This document shows positions 33,728 through 45,867 of a DNA stretch of 64,000 nt, piece after piece. The position numbers were made by a program, and so were the translations under genes. Below the pieces are notes generated by a model, which did not search any database, was not told where the DNA came from, and saw only the letters and a program-made list of their open reading frames with translations. Origin of the DNA: Linanthus parryae (taxonomy: Eukaryota > Streptophyta > Magnoliopsida > Ericales > Polemoniaceae); the NCBI GenBank assembly GCA_023055425.1, contig JALGPY010000002.1:120540088-120604087 (forward strand), given 5' to 3'. Position 1 is the stretch's first letter. Each line of letters starts with the position of its first letter.

Positions 33728-34342
33728 TGTGTACAGGAGAATCCTTTGATGAAGATTCAAACGTACACCAAGAGTAGAGGATAGGAAACACAGGAAAGTA
33801 TAGGGTAGTGAGTAGGGAGAGAGTAAGACAATGGAAACTCTGTGAGAGAGAGACAGTATTTGGCCAGAGCTTCTGCGTAGTTCAGAAGATCATGTTTATG
33901 CAATGAAGGGTTAACGATCCTATATATAGTGGAGAATGTGACCGTTTTAGTGGGTTCATGCGCCCATTAATGGCGGCTTAATTACCTTAACCATAAAGAC
34001 ACGTTCGTCCACATATATAGGGACCGTTACGCACTTCGTCCGCGTATACCGGAACCGTTATGAGGTTGACCGGGTTTATGGAGCTCGTGTCCATAAATCT
34101 CTCAAAGCAGTTACCAAAGGTCACGCGCGGCTTGGTTGTCACTCGCGTTCCACATAACTTACTCTGGCCTCCAAACTACTAAGTCCCTACAAGTCCCGTG
34201 CGGAGTGATATGCGAGGGTCCTGTCTCGCAGCCCCCACGTGGATCAGCGCGGGTGGTGATTCAGTGTATGTGGAGCAGAGCTAGGTGTGCTGGATGACTG
34301 CCACGTGGCTGTGATCTGTCTATCTGGAAAGCACTATCTACA
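33728..34342 (-). repeat. 5' LTR of PMD element copy 2
   Basis: 615 bp, partner of 26033-26647, followed by the TATAC duplication at 34343-34347. Confidence 0.9.
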
Positions 34343-37300
34343 TATACATAGTAGCTTATATGAGAATTTTATAATTTATAAAAATTTACTTTATGTGTTA
34401 GTAGTTGGAAATTGCATTTTTTTACCTCTTAATTTTCGGCTATCATTCTTTATCCCCATCCACAACTCTTTTAACTTTGTTCTAATTACAATCAACTAAT
34501 TCCTTCATTCCCTATCTTTGGTCAACTCTATAAAATATGGAGATAGTAGTACATCTCTCCCTATATGAACCATCTTGTTACATCAAACATATCATTCTCT
34601 ATGAATCTCATCTCCATCAACTCCCTCAATTCCCACTACTACCTACCCTTTTCTGTTTACATCCCTTATGGGATTCTTCACCACCAACCTCCGCCATCAA
34701 CCCCATTTCTTTCTTCCACAATTCTTCATATGTTATTCTCTTCAATAGCACTCACACAAGCTCTTTTCTCTCTCTCTCAAAACTCCATTCCCGTTTTAGG
34801 AGCTTCACCTCCACAAAACTTCATCAAAACTCATATTTCTAGTCTCCAAATCATGGAAAACTTGTGTCCAACCTTAATATCATCATGGAGGGGTGTTCTT
34901 CCACCATCCTACTCATGAATTAAAGGTCAAGTTCACCCTCTTGCTCACCATCTTCTTGAATCTTGGGGGTAAAGTTCTTCCCAGTTTTAAATCCATGCTT
35001 GCATGTCTAACTTTACATTCCATTAGTGACATTAGATCTTCATTTATATCCTTGATTCTTCATTTTCATGGTTTTATCAAGAGCTTAACTCCAAAATTTT
35101 GACTATTTCATGAAACCCACACTAGAACCCACATGCATGTTGTGAATGTCATCTTCTTTGCATTTGTTACTGAAGAGATTTTTGATAACTTGTGTCAAGA
35201 TAATTTAAAAATGTTATTTTAATGATTAAAATGGTGCTATTTGGGTGAAAATCAAGTCTAAATTGGTTGCATGTCTCATTTGAACCATTCTTGTTGACTT
35301 TTGAAAAAAATGCATGTTTATACAACCAGATCAATTTTTGAAAAACATGGATTATCTCCCTTTTTCGTCTCTATGAATTTTTTAACTCTTTTATATTTTG
35401 AAACTAGACTCAGAGATGGTCATTTTGAGAAAAAAAAAATCAACTCCATAGCCATTTTGGTTAGGGAGATATGGTCATTATAAGTTACATGTTTTCTGAA
35501 CCTCTGTTTCTGGACCAATCATGCAATTTTTATTAAAACCCCCATTTCCAGAAACTTGTGGCAACCAATATTTCATGTGATGAAACTAGACACATAGGGG
35601 ATTCATTCTGGAGAAGATGGGCATTTTTCTATTCTCGAAGTAGTAGTAATTGTTCTTCAAAGTTGAAACTTTCTGCCAAACTTGTCTATGCACAACATTC
35701 TTTGTTTATTTTGTAACTTGATCTTTTTAATATTTATGCATGATTTTCTTGATATTTATGAAAGTAGACACATGTAGGTTGATCATAAATTAATTTCACG
35801 ATTTTAAGAGATGCTTCGATATGGCAAAGATGCCTCTAAAGTCAGAGCTACAATTTTGTCCAGAATTGTAGTTTCACCGTTTTTAGAAAAGTTGAGTTTT
35901 TGAAATTCTAAGTGTATTGTTTGATTTATTTTGATAGGTGAACATCATTATATGTGCATTGGTGACATATATGACGATGCGGCATGTAGGTTTGCATTTG
36001 TATTATGCATGTGTAAATTAGTTGTAACGAGTACGTTATACGTGTGATTGTAGACATCGGCCTCATAGGAGAGAGTGTTTGCGTCAGCATGCTATAATTA
36101 CTTTCTTGCTTTTGGTTGTGCATCATCTCAGTGGTAAGTACATATGTGAGACTCTTAATTATCAAAATTGAGTGTTTGTGTGATGACTCGAATGAATATT
36201 TTGTTAATTGAAAAAGTATGCAAAGCATGATTTATATTCGAAATTGTTTGGATATATATTGACTCCTTTTATAAGACTTGAAACTTTACTAGTGATAAGT
36301 TGATAATATGATTTTGTCTATGGTATAGAAGAAATAAAATACTTCTAATAGATTTAGGACGATGAGTTAGTTTGGATGCGCGGTTTTTTGGTTTTTATTA
36401 AAATATAATCATAGATGCTTGGGTGTTGTTAGTTTTTTTTTGTTTTTCTTGCCTAATCGGTGCACTGGCAATCAAAGGAGGGCACCGGCTGTTCAAAAAG
36501 TAAATTTTCATCAATAACACTCATGTTGTGGCCCAACTACCAGGTTGACCATGTACTTTTGTAAGTAAAATAAATTTTAAAAGTGATACTAAATTCTAGG
36601 TGTCATTCATTTATTGGTTTAAATATTTTGATTTTTTCTTCAACCGGTGTACTGGTTGCAAAATCCGGGTGCCGTTTTTCCTTTACCAGGCACCGGTTCT
36701 TGTACCCTTGCTCAGGATTAGATATGTCACCTTTTTCCTTATCGGTTTTTTAAACCCTAAAAACTAGATTTTGTTTTTACAAAAAAACCAAAAAACCACT
36801 CTCATCCAAACTACCTCGATGTACAGAGTTGTGTTTATTTATTTCTCCGGCCGGAGGCGCCAAGCAATCCTCCCGTTACTTATGGCTACGACCATTGAAG
36901 CAATGCTTCCTTTTATTGGATGGAACTTGCATGTTCATTAATCCGCCCCCGATGAGCCAAAATTTATCAAGGTATTGCGGCCAAGGGGTTTGTAGAGATA
37001 TAGAATGCTACTTATTCTTGTAAGGGTCACTACGGTATAGGGGTGTAGACACTTAAGGCCTTTTAGCTATTGTTGTGAGCGGGGATTGATGTATGGGCTC
37101 CCTTAACGCTCAGGTGAAATAGGGTTTGATAGACCCTAGAAGAAACCCTCTGTGATTCCTTCGTGATCCCTCTGTTTACATCGATCCAGCTAGTGGCTCT
37201 GGACATGCCTCAGCTAAACTTAACGGTTAAATTGGACTTGAAAGAAAGTTGAATACTCTGTTGATGTTGTTTGTGGCTCTGGATATGCCATAATTGAATG

Positions 37301-37612
37301 AAATGAGTGAAAGAATTATCAACTCGTGGTTTAATATCGTTATCAGTACAAAATAACTTGTTTACTATTGATATTGTAATTGTTTAAGAATTCCTTGAAA
37401 ACTCATGTTTTATTAACGTTTTAAAGTTTGGATGTTCTTGCTACGCAATTACTTATAATCGTTCATAAACTCCCAACTCTTTTACTTATCAATTTTTTTT
37501 TTTTTAAATCTCTTGATTTACTTAACTCATGCTTGTGAATAGTGATCCACTCATTGCTTTACATGTCGTAGTGTGTATTTACTCAGTTTTTACTGATCAT
37601 TTCCTTCAAAAC
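34343..37612 (+). repeat. Tekay-like 3' LTR, second part
   Basis: This continues the LTR interrupted at 26032. It has no gene. Blocks such as TTTCTGAA.CTCTGTTTCTGGAC, AACTAGACACAT..GG and GTCAGAGCTACAATT.TGTCCAGAA also occur in order in the solo LTR at 58160-58660, showing one family. It contains a MITE-like insertion at 36370-36811 and is cut at 37612 by element B; the LTR end is beyond the window. Confidence 0.75.
36370..36811. mobile_element. MITE-like insertion with TA target site
   Basis: Inverted ends GTTTGGATG..GGTTTTTTGGTTTTT (left) match the reverse complement of the right end with a 2-base length difference. TA flanks both sides (36368-36369, 36812-36813). The 442-bp body has no ORF. 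TA duplication suggests a Tc1/mariner-type MITE, but the ends are not the classic Stowaway sequence. Confidence 0.6.
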
Positions 37613-38021
37613 TGATAACGCCCAATTAGGGGTTATCTTTTAGCCTGATTTCACGAGCGTTTGTGTCAGAAAACAGTGTCTTTTGCCGGGATTTGCCTTA
37701 GAATGCCTCGGGAAGTTAGAACGAGACGTTTATTTGTACTTTCTGGATTCCTGCTTACTTATTGCTTTTATTGGATATGATCGCGGGTTTTGTTCATGTT
37801 GCCTTTTCAGGAACAGGTTTGGGAGGTGCATCGGGAAGCGTGCCGGGACCAAACAGGGGCTGTCTCGGGAAACGTGCACAATATCGAGCCAAGACGGGAA
37901 CACGGAAAAGCAGGAGAACACCAAGGGAGGCAAACCGGAGACTTCAGGCAGAAGAGTGGGACCCAGGAGACCCAATCGGGCCCAGCAGAGGACCAAGCCG
38001 GGCCAGGGCACAGCCCCTGCT

Positions 38022-38136
38022 TGCGTATATACGCAGCTGTTGCGTACAGCTGCGTATATACGCAGGCAGAGGGGGTATGGGAGAATGATTTGTGGGCCCT
38101 GGTTGCGTATATACGCAACCCTTGCGTATATACGCA
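38022..38136. repeat. Palindrome cluster TGCGTATATACGCA, 5' LTR of B
   Basis: Exact copies at 38022-38035, 38051-38064, 38104-38117 and 38123-38136; the third extends to a perfect 20-bp palindrome (38101-38120). A collapsed copy (TGCGTACAGC) lies at 38041. The cluster is 80-195 bases upstream of the TATA-like element. Confidence 0.97.
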
Positions 38137-38215
38137 GCCATGTTGACTTTTTTCCCAAGTCGGTGGACCGATGGCAGTTTTCGTAAATTCTGGCACAAGT
38201 TTTTCGGGAAAACAG

Positions 38216-38227
38216 CACTATTTAAAG
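38216..38227 (+). promoter_or_regulatory. TATA-like element of B LTR
   Basis: CACTATTTAAAG, conserved in the 3' LTR at 63208-63219; likely U3 promoter core. Confidence 0.5.
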
Positions 38228-39198
38228 ACTCGTCCAGACTCGTTTTGAGACACACAATACCTAGCACAACCGAAGGACAAGTCAGAGCATCCCCGAAGAG
38301 CACGGAAGAGCGATTCGAGATTCGAAGACTTAGTTTGATTTCATTCTCTCTCTTTACATTCAGAAACTGTGTTTAGTATTATGTCTATTAGTAGCTAAAC
38401 TTCTTACCTAGGTTCTCGGTGAACCTAGGGTTTCGTACCCAGATTTTATGACTAGTTTGATTATGAATTCATGATTGCTATCTTAATTCAGCAAGTTGTA
38501 TCTGTTATTCTGGCTTTGATTATTCTCGTATATGCATGATAGGATTGATCACCCAGGATTGCTATGGACCCGAGCCTGTAGGTGAAAATGTCAGGTTAGG
38601 GTTAGGAAGAAAAGTCAGGATTTAGTACCTTACCCTGATGGACCGACCAGAGAAAGGGAGATAGGGCTAGCACCGAAAAACGTAAGACCGACTGTTAGGG
38701 AATTTGAACCGGGCCATTCGGACAGGTTAGAAACCCTAATAGGATTAGAACGAGCCTGCAGACTTAGGAAGCTTAACAGGAATCCGAAAGTCTGCAGGGT
38801 CGGGATTACGTGTGGAAGCTGAAAGGTCACTGCACAACCGGTACGTTGCACGGATAACAAAACTGTTGAGTGTTTCATATCAAATGTAAAACTGAAATCT
38901 GTAGAAACCCTAGGGGATCCTGGAGCCTAGTTCCCATCCATTATAGTAACAACCAATTCAGCTTATTTCAGAAAAACGTCACAAAATATTTACGTCTTCG
39001 TTTTCAATTTCTGTTTTTAGGTTAGTAAACTGCAATCACAACCTACTCCTCCTCGTTACTACACTCGGTTAACTGAAACTGATTACGTGAGAAAACCCGA
39101 AACAGTCCCTGTGGGATCGACAACCCGAGTTGAAATACACCCGGTATTACTTGATTTCGTATACTTGCGAATAGCCTGTATTCTGCGCATCAAGTTTT

Positions 39199-39216
39199 TG
39201 GCGCCGTTGCAGGGGA
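39199..39216 (+). other. Primer-binding site, tRNA-Asp
   Basis: TGGCGCCGTTGCAGGGGA, complementary to the 3' end of plant tRNA-Asp with one mismatch (A for C at position 13). It lies six bases after the LTR end. Element C has the same site without that mismatch. Confidence 0.85.
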
Positions 39217-39332
39217 CTTTTTAGGGTCTATTTAGTTATCAGAATTAGTTTTCATAGTTTTTTATTTTTCAGTTTCGTTATTTTTCTTTTATCTCACTGC
39301 GTTGTGAATCTGCGTTTTTCAGGATTGTAAAG

Positions 39333-40994
39333 TTGATGCCCAGATTGCTTCGCGATTTGGTACCACCACTCGACAATCCAGAAAAGTTGTACACTGAACA
39401 GAACCGCAGAAACCGAGAAAGCAGAATGGCAGCCAACCCGAGAGACAATCCCGGAAACCTTGCAACCGGTGGGGAGGAACGAGAGACTCGTACCCCAGCC
39501 CAGATGGCTCGGTACATCGAAGAGCTTGTCACAGCGGGACTTGCTGCCTGAAGCAACCAGAGAACATATAACCGATCTGGGAAGGCGTTGGTGGAGAATT
39601 TCGAAGTCCCCACCGGGGGGCATGAGCGAGCTATTGTGGTGCCCGAGATCACCCCCGAGCACTTTGACATTAAACCCTCCACCATCCAGACGGTACAAAC
39701 TCTCTGTCCGTTTCATGGCAAGGCCGACGAAGACCCGAACGACTTTACCGGGAAATTCGAGGATTACTGCACCACGGCCCGATACAAGGGGGTAGAAGCA
39801 GAGGCACTTATGCTAATCATGTTCCCATATTGCCTCTTCGGAGTAGCCAAAGACTGGCTTGAATCCAGACCACCCAAATCCATCACTACATGGGAGGAGT
39901 GTGTCACAGATTTTTTGGCAAAGTTTTTTCCCGCTTCCCGAGTCATTCAGTTGCAGAGCGAGATTCTGTCATTCAAACAGAAGATGGGGGAGACGGTGGT
40001 AGACGCATGGGACACACTCATGAGATTGGTGAAAAAGTGCTCGAACCACGGTTTTGGAGATGCGAAAATCCTGCAGGTATTCTACCATACCCTAGACAGG
40101 GAGAATGCTGACAGGATGGACAGAGAATCCGGGGGAAACTTTCCGTATCATGTGGAAAAATATGGTGCATATGACCTGATGAAGCAGTTAGCCAAACAGG
40201 ACACCCGACTATTTAACGATCGCAGGATGACGGCTAGAGCCGAGCCAGCAGAAGACGACCGGATAGACAATCTGGCCATGATCGTTCTGGACTTGTTCAA
40301 GAAAGTCTACTCGCATAAGAAGGCCGTTGCAGCAGTAGGAGAACCTGATTTGGACGCGGCCATTGAGGAGCTCAGAACTGAAGACACCAATTACGTACAG
40401 CAGCAGTGGGACCCGAGCCGGTACCGAACCAGTACGAGAGACCATCCCGGGTTCCGGTACAGAAACCCGAATTCCGCAGTTTATGCACCAGGGTTCCAGC
40501 ACAGACCACCAGCCCAGCAGGCTGCAGCGACACAGCAGGTTCAGCCGGGCCCATCTGCACAGCAGTACGACGCCCAGATGAAGAAGATCAAGTCCATGTT
40601 TCAGACCATGGAGTCCCGGTTCGCACATATGGATGCCCTGACAGCCGACATGCAGACGACCAAAACGCCATTGCGTGCTTTGGAGGTACAAGTAGGGCAG
40701 TTAGCACATCAGCTAACAGAGAGACAGCCAGGAAACTTGCCCTCGAATACAGTGAATAATCCACGTGCTCAGATCAATTCTATCTCCACTCGGAGTGGAT
40801 TAGAACTACATGATCCACCGTATCCATCCACGCTCGCGCAGAAAAGTCGAAAGAAGTATAACGCAAACTGTCTGGCCAGGATAACAGCTCAGTCGACCGC
40901 CCCCAGCCAAAGGGCTCAGTTGAGCAAGATGCAGTGCAGAACGAGACAGATGCAGAAACGGTACCTGTCTCCAAGGAGGTTCCATACCCCTTGA
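39333..40994 (+). pseudogene. Gag of Athila-type element B
   Basis: One frame runs from 39333 (or the ATG at 39426) to 40994 with a single internal stop, TGA at 39549-39551. It encodes a Gag with the core LIMFPYCLFGVAKDWLES, TTWEECVTDFLAKFFP and FKQKMGETVVDAWDTLM, followed by ILQVFYHTL and a C-terminal part with TRDHPGFRYRNP and a predicted helix ending PLRALEVQVGQLAHQL. This Gag would build the particle and package element RNA. The same blocks occur in element C's gag, so the two are one lineage. Near 40860-40930 the frame changes relative to the protease frame, consistent with a small indel in what should be one Gag-Pol ORF. Confidence 0.85.
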
Positions 40995-43900
40995 GGACAC
41001 GAAAGAGGGATGATAGCAAAGACTACGCCAGGTTTCTCGAGATGTTCAAGCAACTGCAGATCAACATACCCTTTGCTGAGGCTTTGGCAAAGATGCACAC
41101 TTACGCCAAATTCCTCAAAGACATTCTGTATGGGAGGAGGCGAATGAGCGATTTCGAGACCATAAACCTGACGGCAGAAGTGAGCAACTGTGTAAAGAAT
41201 GGCCTAACGAGGAAGAGAAAGGACCCTGGCAGTTTTGTTATACCGGTCACCCTAGGTAACGCTTACACAGGAAAGGCTCTTTGTGACCTAGGGGCCAGCA
41301 TCAACCTGATGCCATTAACGATTTTCAAGAGTTTGAAAGTCGGTGAACCCCAACCCACCAGAATCATGCTGCAGATGGCAAACAGGTCCGTAAAACAGGC
41401 TTATGGGGTTATCGAGGATATTCTGGTCAAATTCGGAGAGCTGATTTTTCTGGTAGATTTCGTCATCCTGGACATGGAGGCAGGGGAAGTACCACCCATA
41501 CTTGGCAGGCCGTTTTTGGCCACTGGCGAAGCGATGATAAACTGCAAGAGCGGGGAGCTGACCATCCAGATTAACGAGGACAAAGTGAAATTTAACGTTT
41601 ATAAAAATCTGCAACTGCCAAATTATTATGACCACGAAGATATCTTTTCCATAGATGTGGTTGACGAAGGCTGGGAAAACGAGGAGATGGACCAATTGTG
41701 GGAAGAGATTGACAGCATGTACGGGGAAGAAAAGGAGAAGACTCGGTGCGAGCATGCCATGAGAGTCGAAGACTGGACCACCTTGCACCGGGACGAAGAT
41801 GGCGGGCAAAAGATAATTATGGTCCCGTCACTCAAGGAACCACCTGCACTGGAGCTGAAAACGCTCCCGATCCATCTCTGGTATGCGTATATTGGTGATA
41901 AAAGTACTCTGCCCGTAATTGTTTCGTCCCGTTTATCTCAGGAACAGGAGCAGAAACTGCTGGAGGTATTGCGAGAGCATAAGGAAGCAATCGCCTGGAC
42001 GATTGCAGATATTAAGGGGATCAGCCCCTCCTATTGCATGCACAAGATCCGAATTGTGGAAGGCAAGAAACCGGTAATTTAGCCCCAGCGGAGACTGAAT
42101 CCGAACATGAAAGATGTTGTGCGAAAAGAGGTCATGAAGTGGCTAGAAGCAGGAATCATATACCCCATATCTGACAACACGTGGATCAGCCCATTCCAGT
42201 GCGTGCCTAAAAAGGGGGGTATTACGGTGGTGCAGAATAATGACCAGGAACAGATTGCGCAGCGCACCGTGACAGGCTGGCGGATCTGTATGGACTATCG
42301 GAGGCTAAACAATGCAACACTGAAAGATCACTTCCCGCTACCATTCATGGACCAGATGTCGGACAGGCTCGCCCACCACGCTTATTACTGTTTTCTGGAC
42401 GGGTACTCCGGGTAAAACTAGATTTGCATAGCCCCGGAAGATCAGGAAAAGACAATGTTTACCTGCCCTTACGGTACGTTCGTGTTCCGGCCCATGCCGT
42501 TCGGGTTGTGTAACGCTCCGGCCACATTCCAGAGATGCATGATGGCGATATTTTCCGACATGATCGAGAAAAATCTGGAGGTCTTTATGGACGATTTTTT
42601 ACTGTTCGGGGACAGTTTCGATGACTGCCTGCACCATCTGGGTCAAATACTGGTCCGATGCAAGAAGGCGAATTTGGTACTAAATTGGGAGAAGTGTCAC
42701 TTCATGGTCACCGAGGGGATCGTGATGGGTCACAGAATTTCCAGCAAAGGACTCGAGGTGGACAGGGCCAATATCGAGGTGATAAAACAGCTTCCATATC
42801 CGACAAATGTAAAGGCAATCAAGAGTTTTCTGGGACATGCAGGATTTTACCGGAGGTTCATCAAAGACTTTTCCAAGATCACAAAACCACTATGCGCTTT
42901 ACTTGGAAAAGACGCGCCCTTTGACTTTGATGCAGCGTGTCAGCAGGCTTTTGACCATTTAAAGGAGAAGCTGACCACAGCCACGGTTATTACTACACCG
43001 GATTGGTCACTCCCGTTTGAGCTGATGTGTGACGCCAGCGACTACTCATTCGGTGTAGTCTTGGGGCAGCGAAAGGATAAAGTTTGCCACGTGATATATT
43101 ATGCGAGCCGGGTACTCAACGATGCCCAGCTCAACTATGGCACGACAGAAAAGGAACTGCTTGCTGTGGTGTATGCCCTGGACAAATTCAGGCCATATTC
43201 GGCCGGGTCAAAAGTTATCGTTTTTATCGACCATAGTGCCCTGAAATACCTGCTGGACAAGAAGGACGCGAAACCGAGACTGTTGAGGTGGGTACTACTG
43301 ATGCAGGAATTTGACGTGGAAATCCGGGACAAGAAGGGAGTTGAGAACGTAGTAGCGGATCACCTACCCAGGCTCGAGAATGCTAAGGTGGACCCGGTAC
43401 CAATCAAGGAAAACTTCCCGAACGAGCACATCATGGCAGTAAAAATCGGGAGACCGTGGTACTACGCCATAGCCAATTACTTGGTAACTGGCACGCTTCC
43501 CGAGGAGCTTACCCCGTCTCAGCGAAAGCGGTTTGTTTCCGAAAGCCGACAATATTTCTGGGATGACCCGTACCTATTCAAACAGGGGGCCGATAACATC
43601 CTGAGAAGGTGCATTCCGACCCACGAAGCCTGGAACGTAATCAGACACTGTCACTCATCACAGTGTGGGGGTCATTTTGGGGGAACACGTACAACACATA
43701 AAATACTGCAGTCCGGTTTTTTCTAGCCGACAATCTTTAAGGATTGTCACGACTATGTGCAGGGATGTGATAAATGCCAGAGAACAGGGAACACGTCACA
43801 CCGGGACGAGATGCCGATGACAGTGTGGCAGGAAGTGGAACCCTTCGATGTATGGGTATTGACTTTATGGGGCCATTCCCGTCTTCCATGGGTAACCTCT

Positions 43901-44694
43901 ACACTCTGTTAGCAGTGGATTATGTGACTAAGTGGATCGAGGCGATCGCGTGTCAGAAAAACGATGCAGCTACCGTTGAGCATTTTCTGAAACGTAACAT
44001 TTTTACTCTTTTCGGAACTCCCAGGGCGATGATCAGTGACGAGGGCTCACACTTCATCAATCGAGTTTTTGCGAAAGTTCTGAAACAGTACGGCGTGTCA
44101 GTTCACAAGATGTAGTTACCCTACCATCCACAGACAAACGGGCAAGCCGAGGTTTCAAACAGAGAGATCAAAAGCATACTCGAGAAGACGGTGATTCTCG
44201 GCAGAAAGGATTGGTCCATCAAACTAGACGATGCGCTCTGGGCCTACATGACAGCTTTGAAAACGCCGCTGGGAATGTCGCCATACCAGCTCGTGTTTGG
44301 GAAAGCGTGCCACTTACCAGTGGAGTAGGATCACAAAGCGTACTGGGCCATAAAACTGCTCAACATGGATCAGAATCTGGCGGGAGATAAGAGAAAAATG
44401 GCACTGCTAGAATTGGAGGAGTTCCGCAGAACGGCTTTTGAGATCTCCAAAATTTATAAAGAGAAGACAAAGAAGTGGCATGATCAGCACATCACGCCAA
44501 AGCAGTTCAATGAGGGAGATAAAGTGCTTCTCTACAACACCCGGATGCGGTTCTTTCCGGGAAAATTGAGGTCTCGTTGGTCGGGCTCGTTCATCATCAA
44601 GAAGATTTTTGCATGGGGTGGATTCGAGCTGGAGAATCCAAAAGATAATTCCAGTTTCAGGGTAAATGGGAATCGGATCAAGCCGTATCTCTAG
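40934..44694 (+). pseudogene. Pol of element B: PR, RT, RNase H, IN
   Basis: Domains are in gypsy order. The protease has CDLGASINLMP with active Asp at 41285-41287 and ILGRPFLAT. RT has [40 protein letters not shown] and the catalytic FMDD at 42584-42595. RNase H has [19 protein letters not shown] and STEK-like [17 protein letters not shown]. Integrase has an HHCC finger at about 43620-43780 and the D,D,E core: GIDFMGPF, ISDEGSHF and [10 protein letters not shown]. No chromodomain follows. Stops lie at 42080, 42413, 42419, 43724, 44113 and 44326, plus a one-base deletion near 43855. All catalytic residues remain readable, so decay is recent but complete. Confidence 0.92.
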
Positions 44695-44753
44695 ACAGCC
44701 GAAGTCGTTAAAGTAGACCCCGTCTATTTTGATGACCCGTGAGAGGTAACCAA

Positions 44754-44802
44754 GTCGGGCCGTCGACCGTAAATCACAAAGCGCTGATTGGGAGGCAACC
44801 CA
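44754..44802 (+). other. Post-integrase conserved box (GGGAGGCAACCCA)
   Basis: The sequence GTCGGGCCGTCGACCGTAAAT..GGGAGGCAACCCA follows the IN stop. Element C keeps the same box at 52184-52238 (minus strand), although it lost RT, RNase H and IN. Such a box after IN is common in Athila-type elements. Function unknown; GGTTGCC/GGCAACC could form a stem. Confidence 0.7.
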
Positions 44803-44992
44803 AAGTAATTTTTAATTTATTTTAGTTATTTTATTCAGTTATTTTATTCAGTTCTGAATTTTTGAGAGAGGCGAGATGAGCGGGTTCTGACTTGAAATTA
44901 AGTATGTGCAGATGCAGCAAAATAGAAAACATGCAGAAACGGAAACAGAGGAAGAAAAAGAGAAATAAAAAAAATGAAAAATAGCTGCTGGT

Positions 44993-45102
44993 TGCGTATA
45001 TACGCAGCAGCTGCGTATATACGCAGTCAGCGGCCATTTTTCTTTTTTTTTTTTTCAAAATTTTCTGATTGAGTATATACGCAGGTGTTGCGTATATACG
45101 CA
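44993..45102. repeat. Palindrome cluster TGCGTATATACGCA, post-IN spacer of B
   Basis: Copies at 44993-45006, 45012-45025, 45070-45083 (one mismatch, TGAG) and 45089-45102. Two pairs, partner spacing five bases in each, separated by a T-rich stretch. They begin 191 bases after the conserved box. Confidence 0.97.
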
Positions 45103-45867
45103 TACAGAAGAAAAAAATGGAATTTTTTCAAACTCCCAGGGGTATTTTGGACAATTTTCAAAAATTAGGATTTAAGAGAGGGTAGGGAGGCCGACGGCTC
45201 CATTGTTGGACCTCCCTCTCTCTCTCTTCCTCCATTTTCTCTCCACTTGAAGAACACAAATTTTGCCTCGGACCTCCAAATCAAATTCCGAGCACATTTC
45301 TGGAATCACCTCGTCGCAAGGAGTCTAAAGCAACCATCAAAATCCAGAAACAAGCAAGAATCGAGCGGGAATTTCGTATCTAGGAATGGGGTGTTCTTGA
45401 GCAAAAGGGCCAATTCGAAGGATTTAGAGGCAGAACTAACAAAAACCGTAGGAGGGAAGTTGAAAGAGGAGATCGAGAGCTTCGACTTGGTGGTTTCATA
45501 TTTTGATTCCAGGCAGTTTCGTTTTCCGGCGAGTTTTCCAGCGACCGCCGACCACTTTTCCGGCCACTTTCCGGGTCACTTTTCCGGCCACTTTTCCGGG
45601 CCACTTTTCCGACCACTTTCCGGGCAGTTTCTGCATTCTTCACCCCTTTTTAGGGAAGGTCGCAAATTTTCATCTCTCTCTTTATTTTCAGTTTTGGCAC
45701 GACCCGTAGCCGGGTCCGTTATTTTCTGCGATTTTTGATTTTGGAGCGGCACTTGCCGTGTGGACCTCTGGTAGATCCTAGGTGGATTATATACTGAGAC
45801 ACACTTTTCACGTGCACGTTTCACTATTTCTGCACAATTCCCGAGGCCGCACGTTTTTCGAGGCTTT
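45103..45867 (+). promoter_or_regulatory. Leader-like spacer before the extra ORF of B
   Basis: A CT-rich initiator-like run (CCTCCCTCTCTCTCTCTTCC) at 45210-45230 starts a region resembling a 5' UTR. A tandem of CCACTTTTCCGG-like 12-18-base units lies at 45550-45625. The 163-codon frame at 45247-45738 over this area has no recognisable domain and I do not call it a gene. An internal promoter or splice leader for the extra ORF is plausible. Confidence 0.35.

Larger units (their letters stand above)
26033..34342 (-). mobile_element. PMD-carrying gag-only retroelement copy 2, complete
   Basis: Two 615-bp LTRs (26033-26647 and 33728-34342) and flanking TATAC duplications (26028-26032, 34343-34347) define an 8310-bp insertion. 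Orientation is minus: a polypurine tract (AAAAAAAGGGGC on the minus strand) adjoins the left LTR and a primer site adjoins the right one. It holds a minus-strand gag (33690-32095) and a plus-strand PMD gene (27413-32094) that converge tail to tail. No protease, RT, RNase H or integrase is present, so it is like the TR-GAG class of non-autonomous elements. About 40 differences between the LTRs, counted by eye, suggest roughly 6-7% divergence. Confidence 0.85.
37613..39192 (+). repeat. 5' LTR of Athila-type element B
   Basis: 1580 bp, TGATAACGCCC...GCGCATCA. It has a palindrome cluster at 38022-38136, a TATA-like CACTATTTAAAG at 38216-38227 and long R/U5. The 3' LTR copy lacks about 22 bases present here near 38581-38605. 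Confidence 0.9.

Noticed and set aside
34344..35102. Several 60-117-codon frames in the Tekay-like LTR
   Set aside because: AT-rich LTR sequence with no domain; the equivalent solo LTR does not conserve them.
37683..38376. Overlapping 90-167-codon frames in the LTRs of B
   Set aside because: They lie in U3/R, occur on both strands, and are long only because the palindromes and GC-rich sequence lack stops.
42413..42415. Stop codon at the same RT position (after GYSG) in B and in the Tat-like element (22276)
   Set aside because: One is a point change and the other goes with a frameshift; coincidence at a vulnerable Tyr codon is the simplest view.
45247..45738. 163-codon frame before the extra ORF of B
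   Set aside because: Low-complexity FSGHFSGHFPG repeats come from the CCACTTTTCCGG tandem units; no homologue recognised and it is in leader position.
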